A stretch of 64,000 nt of DNA, taken from NCBI RefSeq assembly GCF_014904705.1, contig NZ_JACZCQ010000011.1, positions 62,001 through 126,000 on the forward strand. The letters run 5' to 3'. A program made the position numbers and the translations under genes. Source of the DNA: Nisaea sediminum (lineage in GTDB: Bacteria; Pseudomonadota; Alphaproteobacteria; Thalassobaculales; Thalassobaculaceae). The notes under the pieces are model-generated. The model did not search any database. It saw only the letters and a program-made list of their open reading frames with translations, and was not told the origin of the DNA. Positions 1 through 9,129 of the stretch are shown here, one piece after another (position 1 is the stretch's first letter; the number at the start of each line of letters is the position of its first letter).

Positions 1-161
1 GATTCAGCACCATCATGGTCTGCAAGAAGGTCGAGCCCGAGAGCGACCTTCCCGGACGCGACGAGATCGCCGAGCGGCTGCGTGCGATCAAGTTCGAGAC
101 CTTCGCTCAGCGCTATCTGCGGGATATCCGCCGGGATGCCTTCATAGATACACGTATCTGA
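1..161 (+). CDS. surA: SurA-type periplasmic chaperone / peptidyl-prolyl isomerase, C-terminal fragment
   Basis: The window opens inside a gene; reading from base 3 gives 52 residues ending at TGA 159-161. The fragment begins FSTIMVCKK and ends RYLRDIRRDAFIDTRI, which matches the usual end of SurA. SurA helps outer-membrane proteins fold in the periplasm. The identification rests on this short tail and on context: surA-pdxA-rsmA is a conserved proteobacterial order, and pdxA follows 12 bases later. The catalytic parvulin domains lie upstream of the window and cannot be checked. Confidence 0.8.
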   Translation, partial: FSTIMVCKKVEPESDLPGRDEIAERLRAIKFETFAQRYLRDIRRDAFIDTRI

Positions 162-173
162 GGCGTGAGAGAG

Positions 174-1184
174 ATGTCCGACAGCGCCGCCGCGCCCCTC
201 GTCCTCACGCCGGGAGAGCCTGCCGGAGCGGGAGCCGAGATCGCTCTCAAGGCATGGGCCACGGCGCATGAGCGGCTTCCGCCGTTCTTCCTGCTGGAAG
301 AGCCGGACCGTCTGGCTGCTCTCGCAATCCGGCTCGGCACCGGCACACCAATCATCGAGATCAGTGCCCCCGAAGCAGCCCGTGCGGCGTTCGACAACGG
401 CCTTCCGGTCCTGCCGATTTCCTATGCCGCTCCGCCCGAAGCCGGCCGGCTCGATCCGGCAAACGGCCCTGCGGTGATTGACGCGATCGAACGCGCAGTC
501 GGGATGACCACGGAAGGGCGCGCCGGTGCGGTCGTGACCCTGCCGATCCAGAAAAGCGTGCTGTACGAGGCGGGGTTCCGCTATCCCGGCCATACCGAGT
601 TCCTCGCCGCCCTTGCGGGCCCCGAGATCACCCCTGTGATGATGCTGGCCGCCCCGGAGCTTCGGGTCGTGCCGGTCACCATCCACATACCTCTGAAGCG
701 GGTGCCGGACGTGCTGACGACCGAGATGATCGTCACGAAGGCCCGGATCACCGCGGAGGCCCTGAAGCGGGACTTCGGCTGCGAGCGTCCGCGGCTCGCC
801 ATCGCCGGCCTCAACCCGCATGCCGGCGAAGACGGCACCATCGGCACCGAGGACCGGGACGTCGTCGCCCCCGCCGTTGCCGCGCTCCGCGCCGAGGGCA
901 TCGAAGCGGTCGGCCCGCTTTCCGCCGACACCATGTTCCACGCGGAAGCCCGCAAGACCTACGACGCGGCGATCTGCATGTATCACGACCAGGCGCTGAT
1001 CCCGATCAAGACCGTCGATTTCTGGGGGGGCGTGAACGTGACCCTCGGCTTGCCCTTCATCCGGACCTCGCCGGATCATGGAACCGCGCTCGAGCTCGCC
1101 GGAACCGGAAAGGCCCATGCGGACAGTCTGATCGCCGCCCTCACCATGGCCGGCGAGATGGCAGAGGCGCGGGCCCGCGCATGA
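174..1184 (+). CDS. pdxA: 4-hydroxythreonine-4-phosphate dehydrogenase PdxA
   Basis: A cytoplasmic enzyme of pyridoxal 5'-phosphate synthesis (DXP-dependent route). It oxidises 4-phosphohydroxy-L-threonine, and the product is condensed by PdxJ. The 336-residue length is normal for the family. Visible motifs are LTPGEPAG near residue 11 (family form usually GDPAG), GHTEF with H140, LNPHAGE with H216, and MYHDQ with H271. The three histidines fit the divalent-metal site. An in-frame GTG lies at 165, but ATG 174 is preferred because GAGGCG sits 8 bases upstream. It follows surA by 12 bases and overlaps rsmA by 4 bases (ATGA), so the three are probably one operon. Confidence 0.95.
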   Translation: MSDSAAAPLVLTPGEPAGAGAEIALKAWATAHERLPPFFLLEEPDRLAALAIRLGTGTPIIEISAPEAARAAFDNGLPVLPISYAAPPEAGRLDPANGPAVIDAIERAVGMTTEGRAGAVVTLPIQKSVLYEAGFRYPGHTEFLAALAGPEITPVMMLAAPELRVVPVTIHIPLKRVPDVLTTEMIVTKARITAEALKRDFGCERPRLAIAGLNPHAGEDGTIGTEDRDVVAPAVAALRAEGIEAVGPLSADTMFHAEARKTYDAAICMYHDQALIPIKTVDFWGGVNVTLGLPFIRTSPDHGTALELAGTGKAHADSLIAALTMAGEMAEARARA

Positions 1185-2023
1185 CCGATCCGGTGATCCA
1201 GGCGATCGAGGCTCTTCCGCCGCTGCGCGACGTGATCGCCCGCTACCAGCTCTCGGCCAAGAAGTCCCTCGGCCAGAACTTCCTGTTCGATCTGAACCTG
1301 ACACGGCGCATCGCCCGATCGGCGGGCAACCTCGCCAACGGAACCTGTATCGAGGTCGGGCCGGGCCCCGGCGGCCTGACCCGCGCCCTGCTGCTGGAAG
1401 GCGCCCGCAAGGTGATCGCCATCGAACGCGACCGCCGGGCGATCGAGGCCATTCAGGACCTTGTGGAGGCGGCGGACGGCCGGCTGGAGATCATCGAGGC
1501 TGACGCGCTCGATGTCGATCTCGCGAGCCTCGGGGAAGCCCCCCGGCGCGTGGTCGCGAACCTGCCCTACAATGTCGGCACGCCGATGCTGCTGTCCTGG
1601 CTGAAGCGGGCCGAGGCATTCGAGAGCTTCACACTGATGTTCCAGAAGGAAGTGGCCGAGCGGATCGCGGCCTCACCCGGAACCGAGCACTACGGCCGGC
1701 TCAGCATCGCGGCCCGCTGGCGGGCGGAGATCTTCCCGCTCTTCGACATCCCGCCGCGTGCCTTCACGCCGCCGCCGAAGGTCACCTCCCAGGTGATCCA
1801 GCTCCGCCCCCGCGCCGTCCCGCTTGCCGAAGCCGATCCGGACGTGCTGGAAAAAATCACCGCCGCCGCCTTCTCCCAGCGCCGCAAGATGCTGCGCGCC
1901 TCGCTGAAGAGTTTCGGCGGGGCCGAGTTCCTCGAAGCCGCCGCGATCGATCCGACGGCGCGGCCGGAAACGCTTTCCGTAGAGCAGTTCTGCGCCCTCG
2001 CGCGGGCAGCCGCACGAAAGTAG
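1181..2023 (+). CDS. rsmA: 16S rRNA dimethyladenosine transferase RsmA (KsgA)
   Basis: Transfers four methyl groups from S-adenosylmethionine to two adjacent adenosines in the 3' terminal helix 45 of 16S rRNA, a late 30S assembly step. The protein has 280 residues, the usual size. Motifs seen are [11 protein letters not shown] (27-37), the SAM-binding loop EVGPGPGG (58-65), and the catalytic NLPYN (127-131). The start overlaps the pdxA stop in an ATGA, pointing to translational coupling. Loss of this gene typically gives kasugamycin resistance (family knowledge). A hairpin shared with rne follows the stop. Confidence 0.96.
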   Translation: MTDPVIQAIEALPPLRDVIARYQLSAKKSLGQNFLFDLNLTRRIARSAGNLANGTCIEVGPGPGGLTRALLLEGARKVIAIERDRRAIEAIQDLVEAADGRLEIIEADALDVDLASLGEAPRRVVANLPYNVGTPMLLSWLKRAEAFESFTLMFQKEVAERIAASPGTEHYGRLSIAARWRAEIFPLFDIPPRAFTPPPKVTSQVIQLRPRAVPLAEADPDVLEKITAAAFSQRRKMLRASLKSFGGAEFLEAAAIDPTARPETLSVEQFCALARAAARK

Positions 2024-2030
2024 GCTTCCA

Positions 2031-2066
2031 AACGAAACGGGGCGGCTCACGCCGCCCCGCTCTCTC
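2031..2066. terminator. Bidirectional hairpin between convergent rsmA and rne
   Basis: A nine-pair GC stem, CGGGGCGGC (2038-2046) with GCCGCCCCG (2051-2059), has the 4-base loop TCAC. On the minus strand it is followed by TTTCGTT, giving a reasonable intrinsic terminator for rne. On the plus strand the downstream CTCTCTC is a weaker U-tract for rsmA. Confidence 0.75.
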
Positions 2067-2084
2067 AAAACATCGCTTGGTCCC

Positions 2085-4691
2085 TCAGGACGGAATCAGC
2101 CGGTTCCACCAGCCGCCACGGCGCGGTTTGTCCTCGCTCGGCTTGTCGTCGACATTGACCACAGTCGCGCCCGCGCTTTCCGCGGGGCTGACCGGGGCCG
2201 GCTCCTCGACCTTGTCCGCACCGCTGCCGGACGATACCGGTTGCGGCGCGCTTTCGGCGGCCACTGCGGCTTCCGGCGCAGCCTCCTCGGACGGAGCCGC
2301 AGGCTCGGTGGTGGCGGTTTCCGGTTCGGCCTTGGGTTCGGTCTTCTTCGCACGGCTGCGGCGGCGCGGTTTCGGAGCAGGCTCCTCTTCCTTCGTTTCC
2401 GCACTGTCGGTAGCGGCGCCCGCCTCTTCGGTGGCCGGAGCTTCAGCATCGGCCTCGGCCGCCTTCTTGCGACGGGTCCGCGGCTTGCGCTTGGGCTTCG
2501 TTTCTTCCGCCTGGGTCTCTTCAGGCTGCTCTTCCGGAGCCGGAGCCGCCTCGGCGGTCACTGTCTCTTCCGCAGGCGCCGCGCTTTCACCGGAGTCATC
2601 GTCGGTTGCCGCAGCCTGATCGGCCGGCTGCTCGGCGCCGTCCGCATTATCCTGCGCAGTCGCACCTTCCTCGCCATTGCCGCGCCGCGAGCGACGCCGT
2701 CCGCCGCGCTTGCCGCGCCGGCGGCGCTTCTTGGCGCCGTCTTCGTCCTCGCCGCCTGCGGGAGCGTTCTCACCGCCAGCGGCCTCAGCCGCGGCGTCTT
2801 CACCGGCCTCGGCTTCCTCGGAGACGCTGTCACCCTGGTCCTGCTGCTCCGAGGCGCGCTTGTCACCGCCACGGCGGCGGCGGCGGCGGGAACGCTTGGA
2901 ACGACGCTCGTCGTCCCGCTCCTCGGAGACCTCGTCCTCGTCCTCGTCATCGTGGACAACCGGTGCGGCCGTGATCGGCGCCGCGAGGTCGAGCTTTTCG
3001 CTGGCCGGTTTCGGGATCATCCGCTCGATCCGCATGTCCGGCGGAATCAGACTTTCGTCGGCCTCGAGGAAGACCCGGAAGCCGTAGCGCTGCTCGATCG
3101 CCGCCAGCGCGTCCCGCTTCTTGTTCAGAATGTAGAAACCGACCTCGGACGGCACGAAGACCGCGATCTCGTTCGATTTCTGCTTGATGCCCTCTTCCTC
3201 GATCGCGCGCAGGACATGCAGCGCCGTCGAGTCCGTCGATCGGACGCGGCCGCTTCCGCTGCACTGCGAGCAAACCTGGGTCGAGGCCTCGAACACGCTC
3301 GGACGCAGCCGCTGACGCGACAATTCCATCAGACCGAAATGACTGATCCGGCCGAGCTGGATGCGCGCCCGGTCATTCTTCATCGCCTCTTTCATGCGAC
3401 GTTCGACGGCGTGCTGGTTGCGCGACTCGTCCATGTCGATGAAGTCGATGACGACCAGGCCCGCCATATCGCGCAGCCGGAGCTGGCGGGCGACCTCGTC
3501 GGCGGCCTCGAGGTTGGTCTTGAGCGCCGTTTCCTCGATATTCCGCTCGCGCGTGGCGCGGCCCGAGTTGACGTCGATGGCGACCAGCGCCTCGGTCTGG
3601 TTCATCACCAGATAGCCGCCGGACTTCAGCTGCACGACCGGATTGTGGATCGCGTCGAGCTGGCCTTCGATCTGGTAACGGTGGAACAGCGGAACCGTCT
3701 GTTCCTTGTAGGGCTGCACCCGCTTGGCATGGCTCGGCACCAGCGTGCGCATGAAGTCCTTGGCGATCCGATAGCCGTCCTCGCCCTCGACCAGCACTTC
3801 GCCGATGTCGCTCGTATAGAGATCACGGATCGAACGCTTGATCAGGTTCGCTTCCTCGTGGATCAGGCACGGGGCCGACGAGGTCAGCGTCTTCTCGCGG
3901 ATCTGGCTCCAGAGCCGGAGCAGATATTCGTAATCGCGCTTGATCTCGGTCTTGGTCCGCTGGCTGCCAGCCGTGCGAACGATGACCGCCATGCCTTCCG
4001 GCACGTCCAGCCCCTCGACCACCTGCTTCAGGCGCTTGCGGTCGGCGATATTGGTGATCTTACGGGACACCCCTCCGCCCCGCGCCGTGTTCGGCATCAG
4101 CACGCAATAGCGGCCGGCGAGCGAGAGATATGTCGTGAGGGCCGCACCCTTGTTGCCTCGCTCCTCCTTGACGACCTGAACCAGCATGATCTGACGCCGG
4201 GTCACGACTTCCTGGATCTTGTAGCGCCGGGAGAGGTTCTTGCGCGGACGGTCGTCCTCGGCATCGTCGGTATCGTCGCCGCCGACGCTTTCCGGCGGCG
4301 GTGCCGGCGGAGCGTCTTCGTCATCGTCGTCGCCGGCTGCGTCGACCGGCATGTCCGGAACCTCGACCGCACTCTCTTCGGACGGATCCTCGGCAGGCGC
4401 GCCACCCTCCCGCTCCTCGGCAAGCAGGGCTTCACGGTCCTCTACCGGGATCCGGTAATAATCGGGATGGATTTCGCTGAAGGCCAGAAAACCGTGACGG
4501 TTTCCACCGTATTCAACGAAGGCTGCCTGCAGCGAAGGCTCTACCCGGGTAACCCGGGCGAGATAGATGTTTCCCTTAAGCTGCTTGCGGGACTCCGTCT
4601 CGAAGTCGAAGTCTTCGACACGATTGCCACTGAGAAGGACCACCCGGGTCTCTTCCTCTTGGGTGGCATCGATCAACATGCGTTTTGACAT
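2085..4691 (-). CDS. rne: Ribonuclease E/G family endoribonuclease (RNase E)
   Basis: Endonuclease that starts mRNA decay and processes rRNA and tRNA. The 868 residues divide into an N-terminal S1 RNA-binding domain (about 35-200), the RNase-H/DNase-I-like catalytic core, and a low-complexity tail from about residue 560. Catalytic aspartates fit AIDVNSG and VIDFIDM, and the zinc-link is CSQCSGSG. The S1 domain is interrupted by a roughly 70-residue acidic insert rich in D, E and P (about 85-155), a known feature of alphaproteobacterial RNase E. The tail alternates acidic stretches with Arg/Lys-rich blocks typical of RNA- and partner-binding regions, and ends GGWWNRLIPS. The start MSKRMLIDA is the family's usual beginning. 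Confidence 0.95.
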   Translation of the reverse strand: MSKRMLIDATQEEETRVVLLSGNRVEDFDFETESRKQLKGNIYLARVTRVEPSLQAAFVEYGGNRHGFLAFSEIHPDYYRIPVEDREALLAEEREGGAPAEDPSEESAVEVPDMPVDAAGDDDDEDAPPAPPPESVGGDDTDDAEDDRPRKNLSRRYKIQEVVTRRQIMLVQVVKEERGNKGAALTTYLSLAGRYCVLMPNTARGGGVSRKITNIADRKRLKQVVEGLDVPEGMAVIVRTAGSQRTKTEIKRDYEYLLRLWSQIREKTLTSSAPCLIHEEANLIKRSIRDLYTSDIGEVLVEGEDGYRIAKDFMRTLVPSHAKRVQPYKEQTVPLFHRYQIEGQLDAIHNPVVQLKSGGYLVMNQTEALVAIDVNSGRATRERNIEETALKTNLEAADEVARQLRLRDMAGLVVIDFIDMDESRNQHAVERRMKEAMKNDRARIQLGRISHFGLMELSRQRLRPSVFEASTQVCSQCSGSGRVRSTDSTALHVLRAIEEEGIKQKSNEIAVFVPSEVGFYILNKKRDALAAIEQRYGFRVFLEADESLIPPDMRIERMIPKPASEKLDLAAPITAAPVVHDDEDEDEVSEERDDERRSKRSRRRRRRGGDKRASEQQDQGDSVSEEAEAGEDAAAEAAGGENAPAGGEDEDGAKKRRRRGKRGGRRRSRRGNGEEGATAQDNADGAEQPADQAAATDDDSGESAAPAEETVTAEAAPAPEEQPEETQAEETKPKRKPRTRRKKAAEADAEAPATEEAGAATDSAETKEEEPAPKPRRRSRAKKTEPKAEPETATTEPAAPSEEAAPEAAVAAESAPQPVSSGSGADKVEEPAPVSPAESAGATVVNVDDKPSEDKPRRGGWWNRLIPS

Positions 4692-5275
4692 TAAAAGGTG
4701 ACTCCTGGGCCACGCGGGTCGCGCGCCGCATCGCGAGATTCACTCTCCCGACCGATATCGGCGCCGCGTTCGCGGGCATGTTCTGTGAGGGCGAAACGTG
4801 CTGGGGAGCAAGTGAGGCTCCGGCATCGCGTTTCCGTTCGGTGGTCGAGATCCCGACCGTCCGGCCCAGTCCGTCATCCTCGCGCCCGCCGTCACCCGGC
4901 AATGCCGCAACGCGGCACCGAGAAGGAACGGACAGATTTGAGCGAGTGTGGGTCACGGTCGGAACAGGTCCCGTTGTGTAGAATAAGGCGCAATCCCGCG
5001 CCAAAAGGGGAGCCTCATCGCCGCGTTTCCGAAGTGTTTGAGGCGGAAATCCGCGCTGACCGCAACGGTCCAGCACACGCGTAACATAGTCACTTTGTAT
5101 TTTCGGAACAATCATTTCCTGCAGGCACGGCAAAATTCATGTGACGCTCAAAAACCATGCTGCAATTGTCTGATACACTGGGATATTATTGCAATCTCGA
5201 TCATCCGCCGCTAAAAATAGTGGGAATTGCGGCATCGACGCTCCGCGGCAGCGACGCGTCAACCGGGTGTAGCTC
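4692..5275. other. 584-bp intergenic region between divergent rne and amiC; probable long rne leader
   Basis: No convincing protein gene is seen. On the minus strand a plausible sigma-70 promoter lies at 5083-5111. It would give rne a 5' leader of about 385 bases containing a perfect small hairpin, GCGGA-AA-TCCGC (5043-5054). On the plus strand TTGCAA (5189-5194) and TAAAAA (5212-5217) with a 17-base spacer are a weak candidate promoter for amiC. Enterobacterial rne has a long self-regulating leader; whether this one works the same way is inference. Confidence 0.5.
5083..5111 (-). promoter_or_regulatory. Candidate sigma-70 promoter of rne
   Basis: On the minus strand, TTGTTC (5111-5106), a 17-base spacer and TATGTT (5088-5083) form a plausible -35/-10 pair. 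It is the best match found upstream of rne. Transcription would start near 5076. Confidence 0.4.
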
Positions 5276-6508
5276 GTGATACAACGCCTGTTCATCCTTC
5301 TGACGCTCCTGCTCGGTGCCCTTGCGGCGCCGCAGCACGCTATGGCCGTCGACGGAGCGGTACGGGACATCCGAATCGGCCAGCATCCGGACAAGATCCG
5401 CTTCGTGATGGATCTCTCGCAGGATCTGGATTTCACCGTCTTCAGCCTCGCCGACCCCTATCGCGTGGTGATCGATCTGCCGGAAGTCGATTTCGAGCCT
5501 GGCGCAAATCCCGATTCACGCCGTCCGGCGGAGATCAAAGGGTTCCGGTTCGGCCTGTTTCGCCCCGGAACCTCGCGGCTGGTGATCGACACGGCGAAGC
5601 CGTTCTCCGTCGCCTCCGCCTTCAGGCTGCCGGCCAAAGAGGGCTACGGACCCAGGATCGTGATCGATCTGAAGCCGACGACCCGGGCCGCCTTCCTTGA
5701 GGAGTCTCAGAAGTCGGTCGCCGCATTCCAGGCGAAGAGACAACCGCGACTCATGGCGCCGGAGCCTGCCGTGCCGCCGCTGCTGACACGGCCGCCGCGC
5801 TCGGTGAACGAGAAGATCATCGTCGCCATCGATGCGGGCCATGGCGGCGTCGATCCCGGCGCCATCGGCGTTTCCGGCATCTACGAGAAGGAAATCGTGC
5901 TGAACGCCGCTCGCGTGCTGAAGAGCGAGCTGGAGCGGACCGGACGCTACGAGGTGATTCTGACGCGCGACCGCGACGTCTTCCTGCAACTGCGCGAACG
6001 TATCGCCGTCGCCCGCCGCGAAGGCGCCGACCTGTTCCTCTCGCTGCACGCGGATTCCATCCCGAACCGAAATCTTCGGGGCGCCTCCGTCTATACCCTG
6101 TCGGAAAACGCCTCGGACAAGGAAGCGGACCTCCTGGCGAAGAACGAGAACAAGTCGGACATCATCGCCGGCATGGATTTCGGCACAGAGACGCCGGAAG
6201 TCACCAGCATCCTGATCGATCTCGCCCAGCGCGAGACGATGAACCATTCGGCCCGCTTCGCAGGCATGCTGGTGCGCGAGATGCGCGGCGAGGTCAAACT
6301 GCTGAAGACGGCCCACCGGTTCGCCGGATTCGCCGTGCTGAAGGCGCCCGACATCCCGTCGGTTCTGATCGAACTCGGCTTTCTCTCGAACAATCACGAC
6401 GAGAAGCTGTTGCGCTCGAACGCGCATCTGACACGCGTCGCCGCCGCTTTACGGCGGGCCATCGACGACTATTTCGATCTTGTTCAGTCGGCCGCCCGCG
6501 CCAATTGA
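5276..6508 (+). CDS. amiC: N-acetylmuramoyl-L-alanine amidase (AmiC type), periplasmic
   Basis: Cleaves the amide bond between N-acetylmuramic acid and the stem peptide to separate daughter-cell peptidoglycan. Of 410 residues, a signal peptide covers about 1-25 (hydrophobic FILLTLLLGALAA, then AMA). It is followed by an AMIN targeting domain (about 28-130) and an Amidase_3 zinc domain from about 180. The zinc-site motifs AIDAGHGG and LSLHAD and the downstream IELGFLSN are all present. The GTG at 5276 is chosen because the next in-frame ATG (5342) would remove most of the signal peptide. It precedes mrcA on the same strand by 135 bases, linking two peptidoglycan genes. Confidence 0.93.
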   Translation: MIQRLFILLTLLLGALAAPQHAMAVDGAVRDIRIGQHPDKIRFVMDLSQDLDFTVFSLADPYRVVIDLPEVDFEPGANPDSRRPAEIKGFRFGLFRPGTSRLVIDTAKPFSVASAFRLPAKEGYGPRIVIDLKPTTRAAFLEESQKSVAAFQAKRQPRLMAPEPAVPPLLTRPPRSVNEKIIVAIDAGHGGVDPGAIGVSGIYEKEIVLNAARVLKSELERTGRYEVILTRDRDVFLQLRERIAVARREGADLFLSLHADSIPNRNLRGASVYTLSENASDKEADLLAKNENKSDIIAGMDFGTETPEVTSILIDLAQRETMNHSARFAGMLVREMRGEVKLLKTAHRFAGFAVLKAPDIPSVLIELGFLSNNHDEKLLRSNAHLTRVAAALRRAIDDYFDLVQSAARAN

Positions 6509-6643
6509 ACAAGATCGCGTGTTCGGGCTTTATGATGGGCACCATCTACATGACATCGCGCACAATCATGACACATTGATCGTGATAATGTACGCGCGTC
6601 CCGCCGCCCCATAGCGGCTCAACCGGAGACTCTGACCTCACTC

Positions 6644-9085
6644 ATGCGCTGGGTACTGATCCTTTTCTCGACCGTTCTGCTCGGCGGCCTTGTCGCGGTC
6701 GGCGGCGTGCTCTGGGGCCTGCACCATTTCGGACGCGGGCTGCCGGACTACAAGCAGCTGGCGGATTACGAGCCTCCGGTGATGACCCGCGTGCATGCCG
6801 GCGACGGCCGCCTGCTCAGCGAATATGCCCGTCAGCGCCGGGTCTTCGTGCCGATCGAGGCAATGCCCCGGCGCGTGATCAAGGCGTTCCTCTCCGCCGA
6901 GGACAAGAATTTCTACAGCCATCCGGGGATCGACTTCTTCGGCCTCGCCAAGGCGATGATCGACAACGTTCGCAACCTTGCGCAGAACCGCCGGCCGCGC
7001 GGCGCCTCCACGATCACCCAGCAGGTGGCGAAGAATTTCCTTCTGACCAACGAGGTCTCGATCGAGCGGAAGGCGAAGGAAGCGATCCTGGCGCTCCGCA
7101 TCGAGCGGGCGATCAGCAAGGACCGGATCCTCGAACTTTATCTGAACGAGATCTATCTCGGCCTGCGCTCCTACGGTGTGGCAGCCGCCGCGCTGAACTA
7201 TTTCGACAAGAGCCTGGACGAACTGACGATCGCGGAGAGCGCCTATCTCGCCGCCCTCCCGAAAGCGCCGAACAACTATCATCCGGTGCGTCAGCACGAT
7301 GCCGCCCTCGTCCGCCGCAACTGGGTGATCGGACAGATGGCGGAGAACGGCTTCATCAGCGTCGCGGATGCCGAGCGGGCGAAGGCCGAACCGCTGACGA
7401 TCCATGAGCGCTCCGTCACCGAGGTTGCCGAAGCGGATTACTTCGCCGAGGAAGTCCGGCGCTGGCTCGTCGACCGTTTCGGCGAGGATGGACTTTACGA
7501 AGGCGGTCTTTCGGTGCGGACAACGCTCGACCCGAAACTGCAGCGCATCGCCGACGAAGCCCTGCAGTGGGGGTTGATGCATTACGACCGGCGGCACGGC
7601 TGGCGCGGCGCGCTCGGCAAGATCGACATCGTTGCCGGCTGGGGCGATGCGCTCGACGCTTTCGCCGTTCCCCCGACCGCGCCGGCGGAGTGGCAAAAGG
7701 CGCTCGCGCTGATCGTCGAGGACAAACGCGTGCAGGTCGGCTTCCCGGACGGCTCGTTCGGCGAGATTCCACTTGCCGAACTGACCTGGGCCCGTCCCTG
7801 GCGGGAAGAGCAGCGCCTCGGCCCGAGCGTCAGGAAAGCGTCCGATGTGCTTCAGCCGGGTGACGTGATCTTCGTCGAGCCGATCGAGAAGGACGACGAC
7901 GGCACCCCCTACCCGGACGGAACCTTCACCCTGAGACAGATCCCGAATGTCGACGGCGGTATTGTCGCGATGGATCCCCATACCGGGCGCGTTCTGGCCC
8001 TCTCCGGCGGCTGGAGCTTCAAGGAGAGCCAGTTCAACCGGGCGACCCAGGCCAACCGGCAGCCGGGCTCCTCCTTCAAGCCCTTCGTCTATCTCGCGGC
8101 GCTCGAGAACGGCTTCACCCCAGCCACCCGCATCCTCGACGCGCCTTTCGTAATCGATCAGGGCCCCGGCCTCGGCAAGTGGAAGCCGGCCAACTACACG
8201 AAGGAATTCTACGGTCCGAGCCCGATGCGCCTCGGCATCGAGAAATCGCGCAACCTGATGACCGTGCGGCTGGCCCAGACCATCGGCATGGATCTGATCA
8301 CCGACTATGCCCGCCGTTTCGGCATCGACGACAACATGCCGAAACACCTCTCCATGGCGCTCGGCGCCGGCGAGACCACCCTGCTGAAGATGACCACCGC
8401 CTATTCGATGCTGGTCAATGGCGGCAAGCGCGTGGTGCCGAGCCTGATCGACCGTGTTCAGGACCGTAACGGCCGGACGATCTACCACCACGATACCCGC
8501 GAGTGCGCCGGCTGCGTCGCCGCGCGCTGGCGCGGCGAGCCCGCGCCGACCATTCCGGACACCCGCGAGCAGGTCGCCGACCCGGCCTCCGCCTATCAGA
8601 TGGTCAGCATGCTCGAGGGCGTGGTCCAGCGCGGCACCGGCCGGCGGATATCGACCATCGGCAAGCCGCTCGCCGGCAAGACCGGAACGACCAACGACAA
8701 TATCGACACCTGGTTTGTCGGGTTCACGCCCGATCTCGCGGTCGGCGCCTTCGTCGGGTTCGACCAGCCGAAGACCCTCGGCCCGCGCGACACCGGCTCC
8801 AATGTCGCCGCCCCGGTCTTCAAGAAATTCATGGAGGAGGCGCTGGTCGACAAGCCGTCGATCCCGTTCCGGATCCCGCCGGGCGTCCGCAACGTCCGGA
8901 TCAATGTCGCGACCGGCGCGCTGGCCCAACCGGGCGACAGGGACGTCATGGTCGAAGCCTTCAAGGCCGGCACCGAGCCGACCGGCGAGAGCGAGATCGT
9001 GTTCGGCGGCGACGCGGCCGGCTGGGACGCCCAGGGCCCCGGCAACACCGCGCCGGTTGCGGGACGCGGCTCCGGGCTTTATTAA
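6644..9085 (+). CDS. mrcA: Penicillin-binding protein 1A, bifunctional transglycosylase/transpeptidase
   Basis: Class A PBP of 813 residues that polymerises glycan strands and cross-links peptides at the inner-membrane surface. A membrane anchor lies at residues 2-26. The GT51 domain follows, with EDKNFYSHPGID (catalytic Glu near 86) and GASTITQQVAKN. An OB-like insertion is present mid-protein. The transpeptidase motifs are SSFK (nucleophile S476, K479), SRN, and KTGTT. ATG 6644 starts just before the anchor. prfB begins 44 bases after the stop on the same strand. Confidence 0.96.
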   Translation: MRWVLILFSTVLLGGLVAVGGVLWGLHHFGRGLPDYKQLADYEPPVMTRVHAGDGRLLSEYARQRRVFVPIEAMPRRVIKAFLSAEDKNFYSHPGIDFFGLAKAMIDNVRNLAQNRRPRGASTITQQVAKNFLLTNEVSIERKAKEAILALRIERAISKDRILELYLNEIYLGLRSYGVAAAALNYFDKSLDELTIAESAYLAALPKAPNNYHPVRQHDAALVRRNWVIGQMAENGFISVADAERAKAEPLTIHERSVTEVAEADYFAEEVRRWLVDRFGEDGLYEGGLSVRTTLDPKLQRIADEALQWGLMHYDRRHGWRGALGKIDIVAGWGDALDAFAVPPTAPAEWQKALALIVEDKRVQVGFPDGSFGEIPLAELTWARPWREEQRLGPSVRKASDVLQPGDVIFVEPIEKDDDGTPYPDGTFTLRQIPNVDGGIVAMDPHTGRVLALSGGWSFKESQFNRATQANRQPGSSFKPFVYLAALENGFTPATRILDAPFVIDQGPGLGKWKPANYTKEFYGPSPMRLGIEKSRNLMTVRLAQTIGMDLITDYARRFGIDDNMPKHLSMALGAGETTLLKMTTAYSMLVNGGKRVVPSLIDRVQDRNGRTIYHHDTRECAGCVAARWRGEPAPTIPDTREQVADPASAYQMVSMLEGVVQRGTGRRISTIGKPLAGKTGTTNDNIDTWFVGFTPDLAVGAFVGFDQPKTLGPRDTGSNVAAPVFKKFMEEALVDKPSIPFRIPPGVRNVRINVATGALAQPGDRDVMVEAFKAGTEPTGESEIVFGGDAAGWDAQGPGNTAPVAGRGSGLY

Positions 9086-9129
9086 GAGCGCCCACGGATT
9101 TTCCAACCCATCGAGGGAGTGCGTCGGCA

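Noticed and set aside
2241-4688. Long open frame on the plus strand opposite rne, over 800 codons
   Set aside because: It is a shadow caused by high GC and codon bias of rne; the product is Arg/Leu-rich without any recognised domain, and rne has all catalytic motifs.
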